The notes under the pieces were generated by a model, which made no database searches, had not been told where the DNA came from, and saw only the letters and a list, made by a program, of their open reading frames with translations. Position numbers and translations under genes: made by a program. From the NCBI RefSeq assembly GCF_001039355.2, contig NW_019775559.1, positions 142,248-206,247 of the forward strand: a stretch of 64,000 bases of DNA, in the 5' to 3' direction. Every line of letters begins with the position of its first letter. Position 1 is the first letter of the stretch. The stretch is from Lingula anatina (Eukaryota > Brachiopoda > Lingulata > Lingulida > Lingulidae). Positions 24,095 through 38,200 of the stretch are shown one piece after another.

Positions 24095-24186
24095 TGGGTC
24101 CAAGCAAATTACCTTTTGCTAAATAAAATCAAAATAAGCAATTGCAATAACTACGAGAGGACCACAGGACCATTGTGTTTCAAGTT

Positions 24187-24258
24187 GGGGGCGATGGCTC
24201 AGTAGGTTGGATGGCAGCGGAAAGGGAGTTAGGGAGGCCCAGGGATCGAATCGAGCTG
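24187..24258 (+). mobile_element. Second tRNA-like unit (SINE head)
   Basis: A box A of TGGCTCAGTAGG (24195-24206) and a near-consensus box B GGATCGAATCG (24243-24253) are spaced as in a tRNA. It lies about 100 bases after the first tRNA-like unit. The stems do not pair well. Confidence 0.5.
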
Positions 24259-26289
24259 AAGACAGAACTGAAACATTTTTTTTTTAAAGTTTAACATGTA
24301 CGTTACTATTTTCCAAATGAATACAAGCAATACTGACGCAATAAAGAATAAAAAAAACTGAAAAAAAACATTTACAAGAGCAACTACCAAAACATTGTGT
24401 TCCAAAATATTCATCGAATTTAAATACAAAAAATATCCAACTAAAACCCCAAAAATAGATAAATTACAAAGCTGTATAATATTGCACTAATGTTCAAAAA
24501 TGACACTGTTTTATTTGTCTTTTTATTGATGGCAAATTTCATGAAGGAACATTTATCCAAATTCAGGGGTATTAACGATATCGAAAATTCAAAATGCATA
24601 GGATCTCATGTAATCGTGTCTTTGGAAGCGCGCACGCACTCATGAACGTATTCCTTATTCTACAATGTATGTCCTCATGCTGATCATCGCACACAAAACT
24701 AAAAAATAACTCAAAAGTATTTATTTCTGAAACTTTATGGTTGCATAATTTTGTTTTTTTCACATCGAATCCTAAAAGATGTAGTTGCAATGCATGGCAC
24801 AATTTTGAGTGAAAACTTAATTTCGCGGTAGGTGCGAATCAAAAACAGCATAAAGACATGATCAGTTTACAGCCTTATCCCAGTCAAAGTCATCTTTATG
24901 GATAATATACAAACAAAAACAAAAAGTTTACACAAAATCAGTTATCTCAAAATAACTTTTCAAAAAACATTCAGGAAATGTAAATAAACATGACCCCTTG
25001 GCCATGTCCAAAAATGCTGGGAAATTTTGGAAGTCCCATTATAAACAATTTTTCTATCTGTATATTTTCCTACTGTAATAACAAATGCAAATTAATTTCT
25101 AAAAAAATTATCCTACCCCTGGTTTGATTTTCCGTAAAACAAACACACTGACCCCCTCCCAGTACTGAAACTATGGGTCCGTCACTGATCAGACACAAAG
25201 TATCAAAACACCAAGATCCAAAGTTATAGTTTATATATTCTAAGCATGCGTCACACCGCATAATCACAATTTTAGAAAGACCCTTCCAAACGTGACGGCA
25301 ATTCTACAACAACGCTACCATATTTTGCAGTTTTAAAATTTGTCATTTCTGAAGTGGTTTAATTTAGAACAGTGTTTTCAATTAATTGTAGAGTTACATC
25401 TAGAAGTCTTCCTTAATTAAACAACCAATATCTGATTCTCGAAAAAGTTTTTTGTATGCAATTAACGTAAAGGAGTCGCGGCAAATTTTCCTCCCAAAAG
25501 TTAACTTTATAAAATTAATATTATCTTTCTAATTAAGATGAACAACCAATCATTTTCGAGAGCAGTTCATCTTGCTATATATTTATCCACACATATTATT
25601 TTACAACCAAACTGAAAGCTGATAGAGCTATCACAGTACTCCGCTTGGGTATGACTTAGAATAATTTTATAACAATCACTCAATCATTTCTTTTCCATAC
25701 CGGTACATCCCTTAACCAAGTCCTTAATCAATTCTATTAAAGTGGTACTTCAAAAGTGTCGTTTCAGGTACGAAGACTGATGAAACAAAGAAATCTTTAA
25801 ACAAATTACAAAGAAAAAACATCGTGTGTGGATAGAGTACTACTAGTATACTACGACTACGAAACATATATTGAATTAAACCAGCAACATACAGGGTTGA
25901 CGCTTGGATTTAGTCCATTTTTTTTTTCAGATCAAAGGATAAAACACTCCTTACGTGCTTTTCTTCAGCTGATATACGTATTGATACAAGATATTACAAT
26001 CCAAAGCAAATATCACATTTCATAACAAACGTCAACCTTGCAAATTAACAAGAAGACAAACTTCGACAAGCGAGACAGTCTTGCCATGGGAGCGGGCGTT
26101 GAAGAACAGAAACCTGATGTCTTTGGTGAAGGGTGCATCCAGTCACCTTCTAAGCGTTAGGTAGGAGTCACTGAAAATAAACGCAGAAATCCACATTAAC
26201 GGGACTATGTCAAAGGCTTTGATAAAGTACCTGTAGTATACAAATTATCGTTACAGATATCCATTTAAACTCTTAACTTGTGATGGATC

Positions 26290-26709
26290 CACATGACAAG
26301 CTGAGCAGTAAATCGAATTCTGTCTCTTCTTTATTACATACAGCATGGAGTGATTATGTAAAACAGTTGTATTCTGTGAATGTGGTTAAAATATGTATGG
26401 GAATAGAAAAATGTAAAGATGTCAACTTGTTGAAAAAAGTTGTGTTTAGTATTTTAAAAGTCCAATAAATCCAATCTTGGAGAGGTGAGACATGTAATTC
26501 ACTGAAACCATTAAATTATAGAATGTATAAGACCATTCCTAGAATGGAATATTGCTCTTCAGCTTTCAAGGAATTGTATCTGGAAATTTAGAACCTATAA
26601 CCCTTAATTACCTATATCAGCTGGTAGATAGCAAAATATACCCAGAGAACACAGATTATGTCACTTATGTAGAGAACATGCTTTTGACAATACTATAAAG
26701 AAGTAAAGC

Positions 26710-26766
<57 letters not shown>

Positions 26767-26874
26767 ATTTTCATCAGCACCCGAATGATATCAAATATGA
26801 ACAACTCTTAACATCCAAAAGGAAAACGTCACTATTAAATTTAGAAAAATTTATCAAGGCAATCTTAGCTAAAT
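26290..26874 (+). mobile_element. LINE 3' remnant split by a microsatellite
   Basis: Broken frames contain NYRMYKT, then HRLCHLCREHAFD (26641-26706) and, after the microsatellite, LLTSKRKTSLLNLEKFIK ending in TAG at 26874. This order, with the C-x2-C motif and the closing Leu/Lys-rich helix, is the C-terminal region of many invertebrate non-LTR retrotransposon polyproteins. Several stops show decay. Confidence 0.6.
26710..26762. repeat. (TA)n(GA)n compound microsatellite
   Basis: A TA run passes directly into a GA run, inside the LINE remnant. Confidence 0.95.
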
Positions 26875-28570
26875 AGACTCTCTCTCCAACATAAACATGT
26901 TAGACTTCTAAATTACTTTTAATTACTTTTGTCACGTTTCTCTGCACCTACATGTACATTGTATAACATATGTGGTTTTGAGAATAAAATAATATGTAAA
27001 ATATGTTTATACACGACAACACACTAGACTTAAGGTTAATTTATTAGACTAAGGTGCATCCCTCCACGAATAACATCGTGATGATTGCAACTGAGCCTGG
27101 GCATCGTGCAAAAGCTGTGACCTGTAAACGTAAGGAGAATTGTTTTTAGTTACCAGTGCACGGATAACGTTAATGTTTAAGGTGAAATTGGATACATGAA
27201 AACATTAGACGGAAGAAAAATTCGATATATAAACACATTTGACAGAAGGGTCTAGTTCATATCAATTTTACGGGACCTTAAAAAACAAATAAACAAACAA
27301 AAAGAAACAATATGACAATTTACGGATTTTGAGGTCTGGTAAAATTTAACCTCAAATATTTGTGTGTAGGGCGCAGGAGCCTACACTTTGGGTTTGCCTC
27401 GTTTTGTTCGTAAAACAGATATTTTGCAAGGGGGGGGGTGAAGGGGGAGAGGTTTACTTCCGAAAATAAGGAAGGGTACTGGCCCGCTGTGCCTACTACC
27501 AGAAACATGAAAACAGGGGGTCATTATCATGAATGTAGCATGAAAAATGTATCTACATGATTTATGTAATCCGAGTAATCCGCAAGCTTAGCAATGGTTG
27601 ATAGAGTGTCATAATTTGTTATTTTAAGTTGTCCTTTCACATTTTTGGTTAAGTATATGGAAGAGAGACATTTTACTGTTGGCTTGAAGTTTACTATTGC
27701 ATTTTTGGGCATAGTGGTTGATTTGTCTTTGTTTGAAAATTGTGGTGAAATTTTTTGGAGATGACTGGCTAAGCCACACACCCCCAAGGCCAAATGTGAA
27801 AAGGAGTTTTCGGATCCCCTCAGACCATGACATACAAGCCAGTACCAGTATATGGACGGAATGTAAATGAAATCATACATGAAGGAAGAACGTAGTAGGC
27901 CTACCAATCAAATATACTGGGTATGTCACTGCTAGTTCTATAGAGAAATATCTGTTTGTTTTCAGTAAACTGCAATAAACTAAATGTATTTTACATTTAA
28001 AAAACAAACAAAATAAATAAATAAATAGCTTGTCAAAAATGTTGTCAAGAATGACAAGGGTGCCATTAAAGAGCTATGAATGTAGTTACCTGCCCAGTCT
28101 TTGTGTTTTAGATGGATTTACATGTTCAGATTTTTGGACAGCTGGAATAAACCCCTCCATTCTTTATTGGCCAATGTATTCCCTCTAAAAATAATAATAA
28201 CAGAAAATAATTCGTTAAAACTTCAAGCTCATTTTGGAATTCAAAGCATTCACGCCAATGCCTAAAGTGGGAAATGTACGATTTTGAAAAATATTGTCGA
28301 CGCAAAATACGTAGTTATATCATCAATACAGTACTTACTATCGACTGCTGCAGTTTTCGACGCCAAAATTTCGTTCTTCGTAAGAAAATTGTCGCAGTGT
28401 GGCACAGGCTCATTTTTTCTCCATTTTTGCCCACTGACCTTGGTCCTCCCTGAACACCTCTCACCAAAAGGCTCATCTGGATTACATAATAGTACACAGT
28501 TGACCACCTTCCGCACCAAGCCTCGATTTAAGATTTAGACTTTGATAAGGAACAATCATGGATTCGTATT

Positions 28571-29895
28571 AGCCCTTTCACATAATCCCTGCAGCTGGCT
28601 CGTAAATACAACAACTCTGTGTGAGTTGTACTATTTCATCCACGCTTTACTGCAATAAAACGATCTAATGGGATATTCACAAGAGCGAGTTAGTAATGTT
28701 TATTATGATAGGGATGAATGCCTAATATGAAAAACTCCTAAGATTAGTTTACAATAATATTTTAAGTATTTTCTAACCACTGCTAAACACAGGGGCATGT
28801 CTTTCTTTCAGTAAAGCAGAAGGTTAACAAAAATTAAGATATAAATCCTTTCTCAACTACAACAGAAGTGACAGTTTTGATAAAATGAATAAGTTGCTTT
28901 GATTACAGAACCTTGAAAAATGTGCAAATTTTAACAAATAATGGAATTGCCCAAATTCCACAAATAACGCAAAAAAAAAAGAATCATTCCTTTCGCTCAA
29001 TATCTTATATTTTTCACGCTGTTCAAAGCCATAGAGATCAAATATGTGATGATTGACGTTTGTTTATATAACCCTTCAATCAATCCGACTGAATTTGACA
29101 GCCTTCATCAAAATTAATTGAATTTGCTTAGCAACTGCCAATCAAAGGATATAAAATCTGGAGCTTTGCATGTACGACGACTATAGTGATCAACTGTGTA
29201 ATGATTGTGACTGACGTTTGTTTTTAAAACTGTCAATCAAAGTCGTGTGCACTTGACAGCTTCCATCAAAATTGAAGTTAATTGCCTGAATTTATTTGAT
29301 ACCTGTCAATCACAAGACGTATTATAACCCGAGGGCAAAAATGAAGTATTTTTTACGGCATTCTAGGAAAACTTCTCGATAAATGTTCACTGTCTTAGAT
29401 ATGGGCCTCGATAGAACGCTTCCCACTAACTCGTAACTTTATTAAACCCTCATACCCATAAATCCACGGCTGACAGATCCATGTAAGAATCCCATTAACC
29501 GAATCAAATTTTTTCACTTCACAATAAAAACAGTTGCCCTGTTTGGTAATGACGCTTTGATAATGAGACACTGATCCCGGTGAATCCTGTGATTTGACAA
29601 CATAATATTTTTGTAAAATTCATTTAATTACCGGAGCTATCTCTAAAAAGCAGTTGTCAAATATCATCATACATGTATAATAAACCATTTTTGAGAAAGG
29701 GTATAAAATGGCATAAAACGTTTGTTGGGCTATAATTCTTTCTTTGAAGCTCGAGCGAAACCGAAATTCCAAATATTAATTCAAAATTTGACTTTTATCA
29801 TACCCTTGTTCTTTGAGAACCAAAGGATTTTACAGGATAATTGTATAAAAACTGAATTCTTTTCTTCTCTTTCACGAGGGCCTGGTAAAACCCTT
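28571..29895 (+). repeat. 1.3 kb dispersed repeat, copy 2, with two internal units
   Basis: Collinear with 6973-8495. The TGACGTTTGTTTA unit occurs at about 29054 and, in variant form, 29212: two units against three in copy 1. The ends are approximate. Confidence 0.75.
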
Positions 29896-31670
29896 TGCTA
29901 AGCTGCCGTTAAGATTAACTAGTTATATAGAAAGTACCCGTCTTGTTCGGGCCATAGCTATTTGTACTGTGTAGATTCGGTGTGTTGGTATGAAATATCT
30001 TGGGTGTGGGTCCTAAAAATGTATACTTAGCGTCACAGAATTAATTTAGTCTATTATACTTAAAACAGTTCCTCCTAAAAGTTATTTCTATATCTTATGA
30101 AGAATGTGAGAGCAAACATATAATGATTAATATTTCTTTCGGACGACTAGACAGAATGCTGGGTAAATAAATGATCCATTTAGTCTAAAGGGGAAGGGGT
30201 CGATTTCCGACCTTAGATCTTATAGAAGAGAATTGTAGGCTGCCTAAATATGTGGCTCTCGCAAATACGTCGGAAAATAAACAGCAACCTTTGTTTTCAG
30301 TATCAGTCGGATGTTTTCAAACCACGTATGGGCAAGCACGGACTAGATCAACACTAAAAGGAAAACAGTAGCAATGGAAGTAATTCGAAATTCAGCACTA
30401 CCAACATCGACATCTCTCTTTGCCCATTATCACATTTCTATGATTTTAATGGAAAGCGTTGCAATCAGGGAAGACCGCTTCTTGTGTGAAGGCGCCTCCT
30501 AGTAAGCCACTTGTCTTGGTAAAGGTCCTGTCACACAATAGCGTATAGAATCAACGTATGGTAAAATTTGCACATTGTAGTTACTGAAAAAAACTTTTAA
30601 AATAGGCACCATTTTGGAAGGACAAATTGATAGGATTAAACCATTATTTGTTAATTTAAAAAATCTTCATAAAATGCTGGAAATAACCTATAAATAATGT
30701 CTTTAGCCTTAATGATAAAATATTATCAATATTTTGAAAACCATATAAAAAATAAACAAGTCCTTCCCAAACACTATTTTACAATTTTCCAGATAAAAGT
30801 GTTAATTTAATCATAATCAATGATCAAAACTTTAAATTTCTTTTGGATTCTGGTGTCTAATGGTGCCTGGGTTCAGAAATTAAAAGTTTTGTTAATTTTC
30901 CTTTTTCTTTTTTTCTTTTCTTTTCTTTTTTTTATTGAGATATGACGGATTAGAGAAATAAATAATGAAAAAAGCATTGTTTGAATAAGTTGAAAAATAT
31001 AAAATTGAAGAAATATCTTGTCATGATTTCATTTTTTAAACTCACTCAATGTCAATACATGTGATATAAGATTATATTAAAGAAAATTATTATATTAATG
31101 ATAATACTTTATTATTTTATCATAAAATTTGAAATTTCCTTAGTAGGTATTTCGAACATATTGAAAATATTTAAGCTGAAAGAAGAGATGAAATATGCAT
31201 TTTATTCAACGGACCTGTCGATTTTAAATTGAGTAATAAAAACTTAGGTCATGTAAGGCCATGTACAAAAACTAGCATGACTGTCATCATGTTTTCTCAT
31301 TTTTTTCTTTTTCAGATATTTGTTACATCATTCAGTCCGTAAATTCCAAGCTTTATTATTGTTTGGGATGAAATTAGCTAGGAGGTTTAATTTGGTAAAA
31401 TGAAAAATTGGCATTATCTTCTTTAATATTTTGATTTCATATTTTGAATCATACCATGATTGTGAAACCATAAAAATGTGATACCAACCTTGTTGGACTT
31501 AATGCATGACCAAAACCTGTACCAAGTTTTAAAAATTAGCATTCCAATAAAACAAAACATTTGCTGTGGAGTCCATTTTTCATCTGTCTCTCCCCTTCCT
31601 CATACGCACCGCACACACAAACACAGCCTATATTATAATGATGCAATTAAACATTCACATAGAAATAATA

Positions 31671-31676
31671 TTTATT
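31671..31676 (-). promoter_or_regulatory. Candidate poly(A) signal, IgGFc-binding-domain gene
   Basis: TTTATT on the plus strand (AATAAA on minus) lies 24 bases past the stop codon, which would give a very short 3' UTR. Confidence 0.35.
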
Positions 31677-31699
31677 GTAAAACGTCAGCAATCACGAGG

Positions 31700-32287
31700 C
31701 TACCAGTCTATATCGGTTACTCTTACAGCCCGTGAAGTCTCCAATGGTCTATTTTGCTTTATGACAGGAAAATCCAGTCGTCCACCCTGACTGGTCATGT
31801 AAACATTAGGGTTGACACGAAGCAACTTCGGAGAAGTCTTACTGCACGCTTTAGGTTCCTTGTCGAACACTCTCTTCTTTTTATAAGTCTCTATTGCTTT
31901 GGTAAAATTATAGGCATGTGGTTGGCATTTTCTTGACAATTCAATGCTTACTAAACTGCTTTGTTTATTGAGGACTTTTGGATTCCCTTTGTTCCCAAAC
32001 ACTGAATACAACTGAGGACAATTGTTTTGGGAAAATGTCACGAAAACCGCAGCCTCGGTCTGTGTCTCTGCTGTCCTGGTGACAAGGACGTCACCTCTGC
32101 TTACAATGTCACCTGACGTTTGCGCATGTGCAGTGCGATGATCTGTAGGAGGCTTCTTTGATCCACGAAATCGTCTGCATATCAAGATGATCAAAATGCA
32201 GCCCAACGCTATCAGCAGAAGTGGTGTTACCGCTGCCAAAAGAAGGTCATACGGTATAGGTAATGGCTCTCCAAGTGTGGAGGAGTT
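31700..32287 (-). CDS. IgGFc-domain gene exon 4 (membrane helix and tail)
   Basis: The acceptor is CCCCTTCTAG. Encodes a short extracellular stretch starting NSSTLGEP, the transmembrane helix, a basic stop-transfer sequence and the cytoplasmic tail. The tail has no signalling motif that I recognise. Confidence 0.87.
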   Translation of the reverse strand, partial: NSSTLGEPLPIPYDLLLAAVTPLLLIALGCILIILICRRFRGSKKPPTDHRTAHAQTSGDIVSRGDVLVTRTAETQTEAAVFVTFSQNNCPQLYSVFGNKGNPKVLNKQSSLVSIELSRKCQPHAYNFTKAIETYKKKRVFDKEPKACSKTSPKLLRVNPNVYMTSQGGRLDFPVIKQNRPLETSRAVRVTDIDW

Positions 32288-35200
32288 CTAGAAGGGGGAA
32301 AATGAAATAAGGTTTAGTGTATACACATGCATGCAAAAACCAGGCTGAAAAGCAGGACAAATAGAATCGTTGAATTGTATCGTATCAATATATATTAAAT
32401 TTACCAGAAAATTTTTGTACAGAACGCACATTATTTCCAATAAATGCTACAGAAAACGCCACCAACACAGAGGATTAGAAAATAGCCTATACTCAAATCA
32501 ATATGCAAGTGTCGACTCGCAAGACTGTTGTATTTAAACATAGGGCCCTTAATGAATGCACTCAGAAAATTCACTTAAGAACTACACAAAAGGGACCCAA
32601 AAGCAAATATGAAGTAGAATACCATATAACATTAGAATAACTGTCCATATTTTTCCCCTTTTCTGAGACGCAAATGACTGAAACTGAACATGCCAAAAAA
32701 AAAACATCAATTCTATAAAATAATTTAATGTAATTAGGTCTAGCAACCTTTGACGTCTATTTGTGGATTGTATGTCATGTAAATTATCCTTTAATACCAT
32801 GATTAATATTTTCGAATAGAAAAAACAAATTTTATATGTACATGTACTTACGTGAGACAAGATATCATCTGAATTATTCTGGTTAACTACATGTATTTTC
32901 CGTGTAACATGTTCCACGTCACCTCCCGCCTCTGTAACACTGGTTGGATTTCCACTCTCTGTTGTTGTGTCGGTTAGCATATTATGTGCAAACGTGCTGC
33001 TTTCCGTTTTGGCTCTTTCAACTTCCACTGCGGTCGTGCATCTTTCAGTTGTCGTAAAGGAGGTTGAAGTTACAGTGTGGTCTGAGGCACGGGTTTTAGC
33101 AACGCCACCGAATTCACCCAACTGCCCCTGAGGCGTAATTTTCTTCTCGAAAGGCACTGCCCTCTCGGGTTGAAGGGGGCGATTGCGCCTGGCACTTCCA
33201 TAATCCTCGTCTGTGAGGCCATCTCCGTCGTCATCTTCTATATTGAAAAGTTCCTCGTCGATTCTACCGTCACAATCGTTGTCAATTCCGTCGTTATATC
33301 TCGGAGTTGTTCTCCTACAGCGTCGGTTTAAGAGCCCAAGGCCAGCAGGGAAGGCGTAAGACTCACCAAACGCTTTGCCGTAGACATATGCACCGAACTT
33401 TACTCCAGGGGTCTCGTGACTCAGCACGTGCCTTCCAGGAGATACCTGTAATTGTGTAACGGAATATCCGTGTGTCATTCTAGTCCAGTTTGTTACAATT
33501 GGCTTATAATCATGTCTTAGGCCATTGGTTTCATTTCTGCGAGATATAATGTTAATATAATGCTTATATCCTCCCAGGTTCGGTGTCGGGAATGAGTATC
33601 TCTCCAGGAACTGCTGTGTGGGCTGCAAATAGACGGCAAACGGATCCCCTCGGCGCCGACCCAAGGGCACTGATCGGGAAAACTGATACACGGAGACTGG
33701 TAAAACAGATTCAACATAGCAGGGGGAATGTGACTCTGTGACCAGTTTAACATACCTGGTGTTGACGCTGTGCGTTTCCGTTGTCTCTCCACACTGAAGA
33801 GTCACGTTGATGGTGTGCTGGGATCCTGCAATGATATGAGCACGTATTTAGAGTACAAGTATATAAGCAGAGGAGTAAATATCAAACCATGTAAGTTGAA
33901 AACGTTTACTCAGTGCAACATGATATCAAGTATCTGGAAAAAGGCTACCAAAGTCTAAAAATAAAGATCACCCACGCCACCCCGACACGCAAAATTTGAA
34001 CATTGCGTTTGCGGACTATGTTTTGGTAACCAGCCTCAGGAATTTCAAAAAGACTTTCCCGTGTAACCGTTTGATTAATTTCAGAGGCAATGCCATGAAA
34101 TATTTAATGACATTTAATGGAGAAATTAAACTTTAAACTGAAGGGCGTTTTAACTATTTTAACTATACGGTACATAAAACCATCACTGTGTTAAATATAT
34201 TTTAAAGATTAAATATTTAAAAATCAAAATAACATATATAAAAGAAACAAGAAAGCTAACTTACCAATGACTGTATATATATTCTCTCCCGGTCGACTGG
34301 TTGGTACCAGCACGAACGCTGTCCCCCAGGTGTTCACAGGAGGCAAGGTTTCGACAAGGTGGTCTCCAGTGTTTTCATTAGGAGCCCCGCCCACAGAGGT
34401 TTTCATGTTCCCTGATAACGCAAATATTGGTCTGCTTGCCAAGATCTTAGTTCCCGTGAAGTCCACATTGGACTGTACTTGAAAAGTCTGAAACCGATTC
34501 AGAACTACGTGAATCATGTCGCCGCTACGATAGGTGAAGCCGTTGTAAACCACGGTTAGATTTGGGGTCAGGGGATTTAACTCAATGTTCACATCTGTCG
34601 CATCAGAGGTCGCCACCAAGGCAATCTGGGAGTAAGCGGGACTGTCTCCCAGCACAGGCGCCGAACTTACTGCATAGTAGTCAACTGACAGCGATGACGT
34701 TGGTATAGCTATAAAGCCGTCGTTACTATATCGCTGTCTATTAACTCCAAACACGCAAATGTTCTCAGTGGCAGTGATAAGTATCCCTTTATTTTCCAGT
34801 GCAGTCCCTTTCATTGCTAGATCTAATGGAATGTCCACGGTTAGAGTATCATTGTACCGAACTGATCTAGTAGTAGAGGGGAATGTATGATTTGGAAATA
34901 ATGGAGACGAGATAGTCACAGCCACTGGCACTACTGAATCCGTCACGATTAGAAGGCGTGGTCTATATGGACCCCATGGAACATTTTCTGTGAACCCTAT
35001 GATAAACTCTGTTCCCGCATTGGTCGGCACGCCTGGAACAAATGACAAAAGTTGGGATTTGCAATAGAATTTAAGATATTTTTGTAGTGGTGTACTCTAA
35101 AAGTAGTTAATATTACCATCTGAAATGGAAATTAAATTGTAGGTTCCTTTGACATGAAAAAAAAAGAATTAAAAAAGTATTACACGTGTATCTGAATACA

Positions 35201-38200
35201 ATTGGTTGATCTTGATAGTTGACTTACATGAGACGAATTCCACATCTCGTTTTATAACTTAATACAAAATAAGCTGATCAGCTGTTATTGCTGGTGGGAT
35301 TCAGGAAAAGCGCATATGCTATAGTTATAAGGGGCATTTCAGTGCACAGGGGTGGCAAAACTTGATATGGTGACTGACATTAGGAAAATGATTAAGTAAA
35401 CGTATTCGAACAGTAGAGAAAAAATAAGTTAAATCGAAAATACTTGTTAAATAACTGTTACTCAGTCATTGGCGAAGCACGTAGATGAAATGGATCAGGC
35501 TAGCTTCAATGGATTTTATTTTGTAGCAATTTAAAACCAGAAGTTAAACAGTTCTCATGTGAAATGTGATAATTCTTTACACCCAAATTTCAATTAAAGG
35601 ATGACTTAGACATTTTTTTATTATAAAGTTATTCAAAGCAAAAATATCGGTGGGCATGGGGATTCTAGGGATTTCTGTCTCAGGATTATTCATCCCTTGT
35701 GACGAATACGGATACGTATTACAGATAGACTAGTTACAAAACAAGCAGGTAACAAGCACAAGTTACACAGAAATATTGGAAGCATTTAAACAAAAACATC
35801 TGTGGATATTAATAGAAGATGTGTCATAGCGTGATATTTAAAAGACAATACGTAATAAATGTAAACAAGTCAAAACCTGAGTGTAAGCTAATATAATCTG
35901 ACGGTGCCACTGTCTACTGACACACAGCCTGGTGTGACTACAGTCGGCTACAAACGATCCAACGTGACAAGGCATTTCCCCTGGATCATCTTGTACAATC
36001 TGAACCTCTTTACGCTGTGACTTATGATAGCGTCAAAACATGAACATATTTGTGTTTGGTGATGCCTAGGATGACTTATGGCTCTCTGCTACTTAAAATG
36101 AAAGATGTCTGTAACCACGGGCCCATAAGGTACACGTGTCAAATTATTTATTACGGCCAATGGCAGATAGTTTTGGTGAACGAATGCCGCACTGCCTGTC
36201 CTAGTGGGAACGCATGCGGTACGTGATGACATGTGTTTCTAGTGTGGCAAAATTTATATCGCGTCTGCCTGGCGATTTAACACTTTCAAATATAACAAGA
36301 AACTCAAATGTAAGCAAATGTTTATTTTAGTCTGTTGAAACTTGATTTAAACTTCCTAGAAAATACCCTCGCTGATGATTGCATTCAGCGTGCAACAACA
36401 CTTTTTTATTTACTTTTATTTTTTATTTATTTTTATTTTTATTTTTTTTTTTTCGTCAAGCGATTCGACTTATTTGACTTGCATGTCTGTCGGCCATGAA
36501 AATAATTTTCTGGGAATTCTATTATGGCTTCATGTCATCAGTACCGTTCTATGTATCAAAATCAATCATAAACATCTGCATTTATTTATTTTCTAATTGT
36601 CCAGACCTCCCACGTGTGCGTGCTGTTGTTCGTGTGATATATAGCCCAGGCCCACTCCCCGGCATGGCGTGTGTGGCAGATGTTTTGGAAGAGCAGAGGA
36701 ATTGTTTACATACCACGGTCGGGCACACAGATGGGACCCCAAATTAAAAAATACTACTATATTCCCTTGGAAAAAAGATGAAAAGTAAGAGGAAACCCAG
36801 TAAAAGTTATACCCAGTATTTATACCCAGTATTTATGCACGTAGAGGATGCTACTACAGGTACATGGATGCATGTAACACCATTCCCTGAGGAAGTATTT
36901 CCGAAGAGTGGAGATTGGATTGAATAGGCCACTTCTTTTTTTTTTCTTCTTACAAAATAAAATCATATTTGATCCACACAATAATACAAACTAACAGTTT
37001 ATTTTGTCAAAAGCTCATCGTAAATTTACAGTGCACACCGCAATCAGAATAATCGCAATGACCCTTCAAGACCTGCCTGTCTGCCCGCCACAACAATTTG
37101 GACAAACATTTGAAGTTCTTGAAACCTAACCCTTAAAAATAGACTTCTGAAATAACATTTTTAAGTTTACAATATCATGTTGATCTTTGGCACCTAATTG
37201 TTTTATGAAACAATAAAAGTGCCACTATGGCAAAGTGCGTATCTGCGACCCGTGTAAAACAATTGTCAGCTGCAACAAATTGAACACAAGAGCCCTCCAG
37301 TCCTGTTCTTTGATATGTCCGAATATGCAGTTTTCGTCTATTTCAATTTTAAATGAAAATGAAAAAAAAAATATGGAAGAAGGTGCTTCAAAACGATGAA
37401 ATAGTATAAAATTATTAACAAGAAAATAAGAAACTATGAAATCATAAGACACTTACCACTACATAAAGAAAAATGTGTATTTTTTCTGGTGTTCTATACA
37501 AGTATATGAAAGTGATCACTTGGAGCTTTCAGTGTTCGTGTCTTTGAAATGCCCCACAGCACGCAAGCAACACTACAAAGGCAAAACTATATTGCCTTCT
37601 GCTTTCTAAAACTTCTCTTTCATTGAAAATATTCCAAATCATTGCCACACGAATTTGATGCCTCAAAGTCTAACAATGGTCTTTCTCATTTTTTTCTTGT
37701 GTACAAGACAGATTATATGCATGTGCAAGCTGACTATAAGAGGTTTTTATACTACAGAATACTCAATATTTTAAAAGAAATAATGTGGCTGTACATTTTT
37801 GTCATTACAAGATTTTTATCCCCGTGCATGACAGCCGTGCCTTTATCTAGTAACAAATAATGTAAAATATATACTGTGAAATGTAAAGAGTCACTTCATC
37901 TTGTACCGTTTAAAAGACATTTGATTGCAGAATGCCAAGTCAACTTTTAAGATGGCTCTACGGTATTTCTCATTTAATTGTATTATATCGTTATAAGTAG
38001 ATGTCGGTAGTTTTACGATGTGTGCGGTCGGTGCGATATATCATAACATGCACTTTGTACTTAAATACTGAAAAATGTGTTAACATCGATCCTAAACTGG
38101 TAAAAAATTTGTTAAATTTTTTTATTTCAATTGTTGTACTCTTTGACCTCACGCGTTCACGGTTCTGGTCATATCTGTTGTCACCTCATTTTTAAAGTAA

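Larger units (their letters stand above)
17746..31670. other. Long intergenic region, no gene seen
   Basis: Open frames here are short and without family features or paired splice sites. Recognisable contents are an (AT)n tract, a relic of DHHC exon 4, a 645 bp MITE, tRNA-like SINE heads, a LINE tail, microsatellites and the second copy of the 1.3-1.5 kb dispersed repeat. Confidence 0.6.

Noticed and set aside
36375-36747. Hydrophobic open frames in T-rich sequence
   Set aside because: Low-complexity T-runs produce Phe/Ile-rich frames; no conserved feature.
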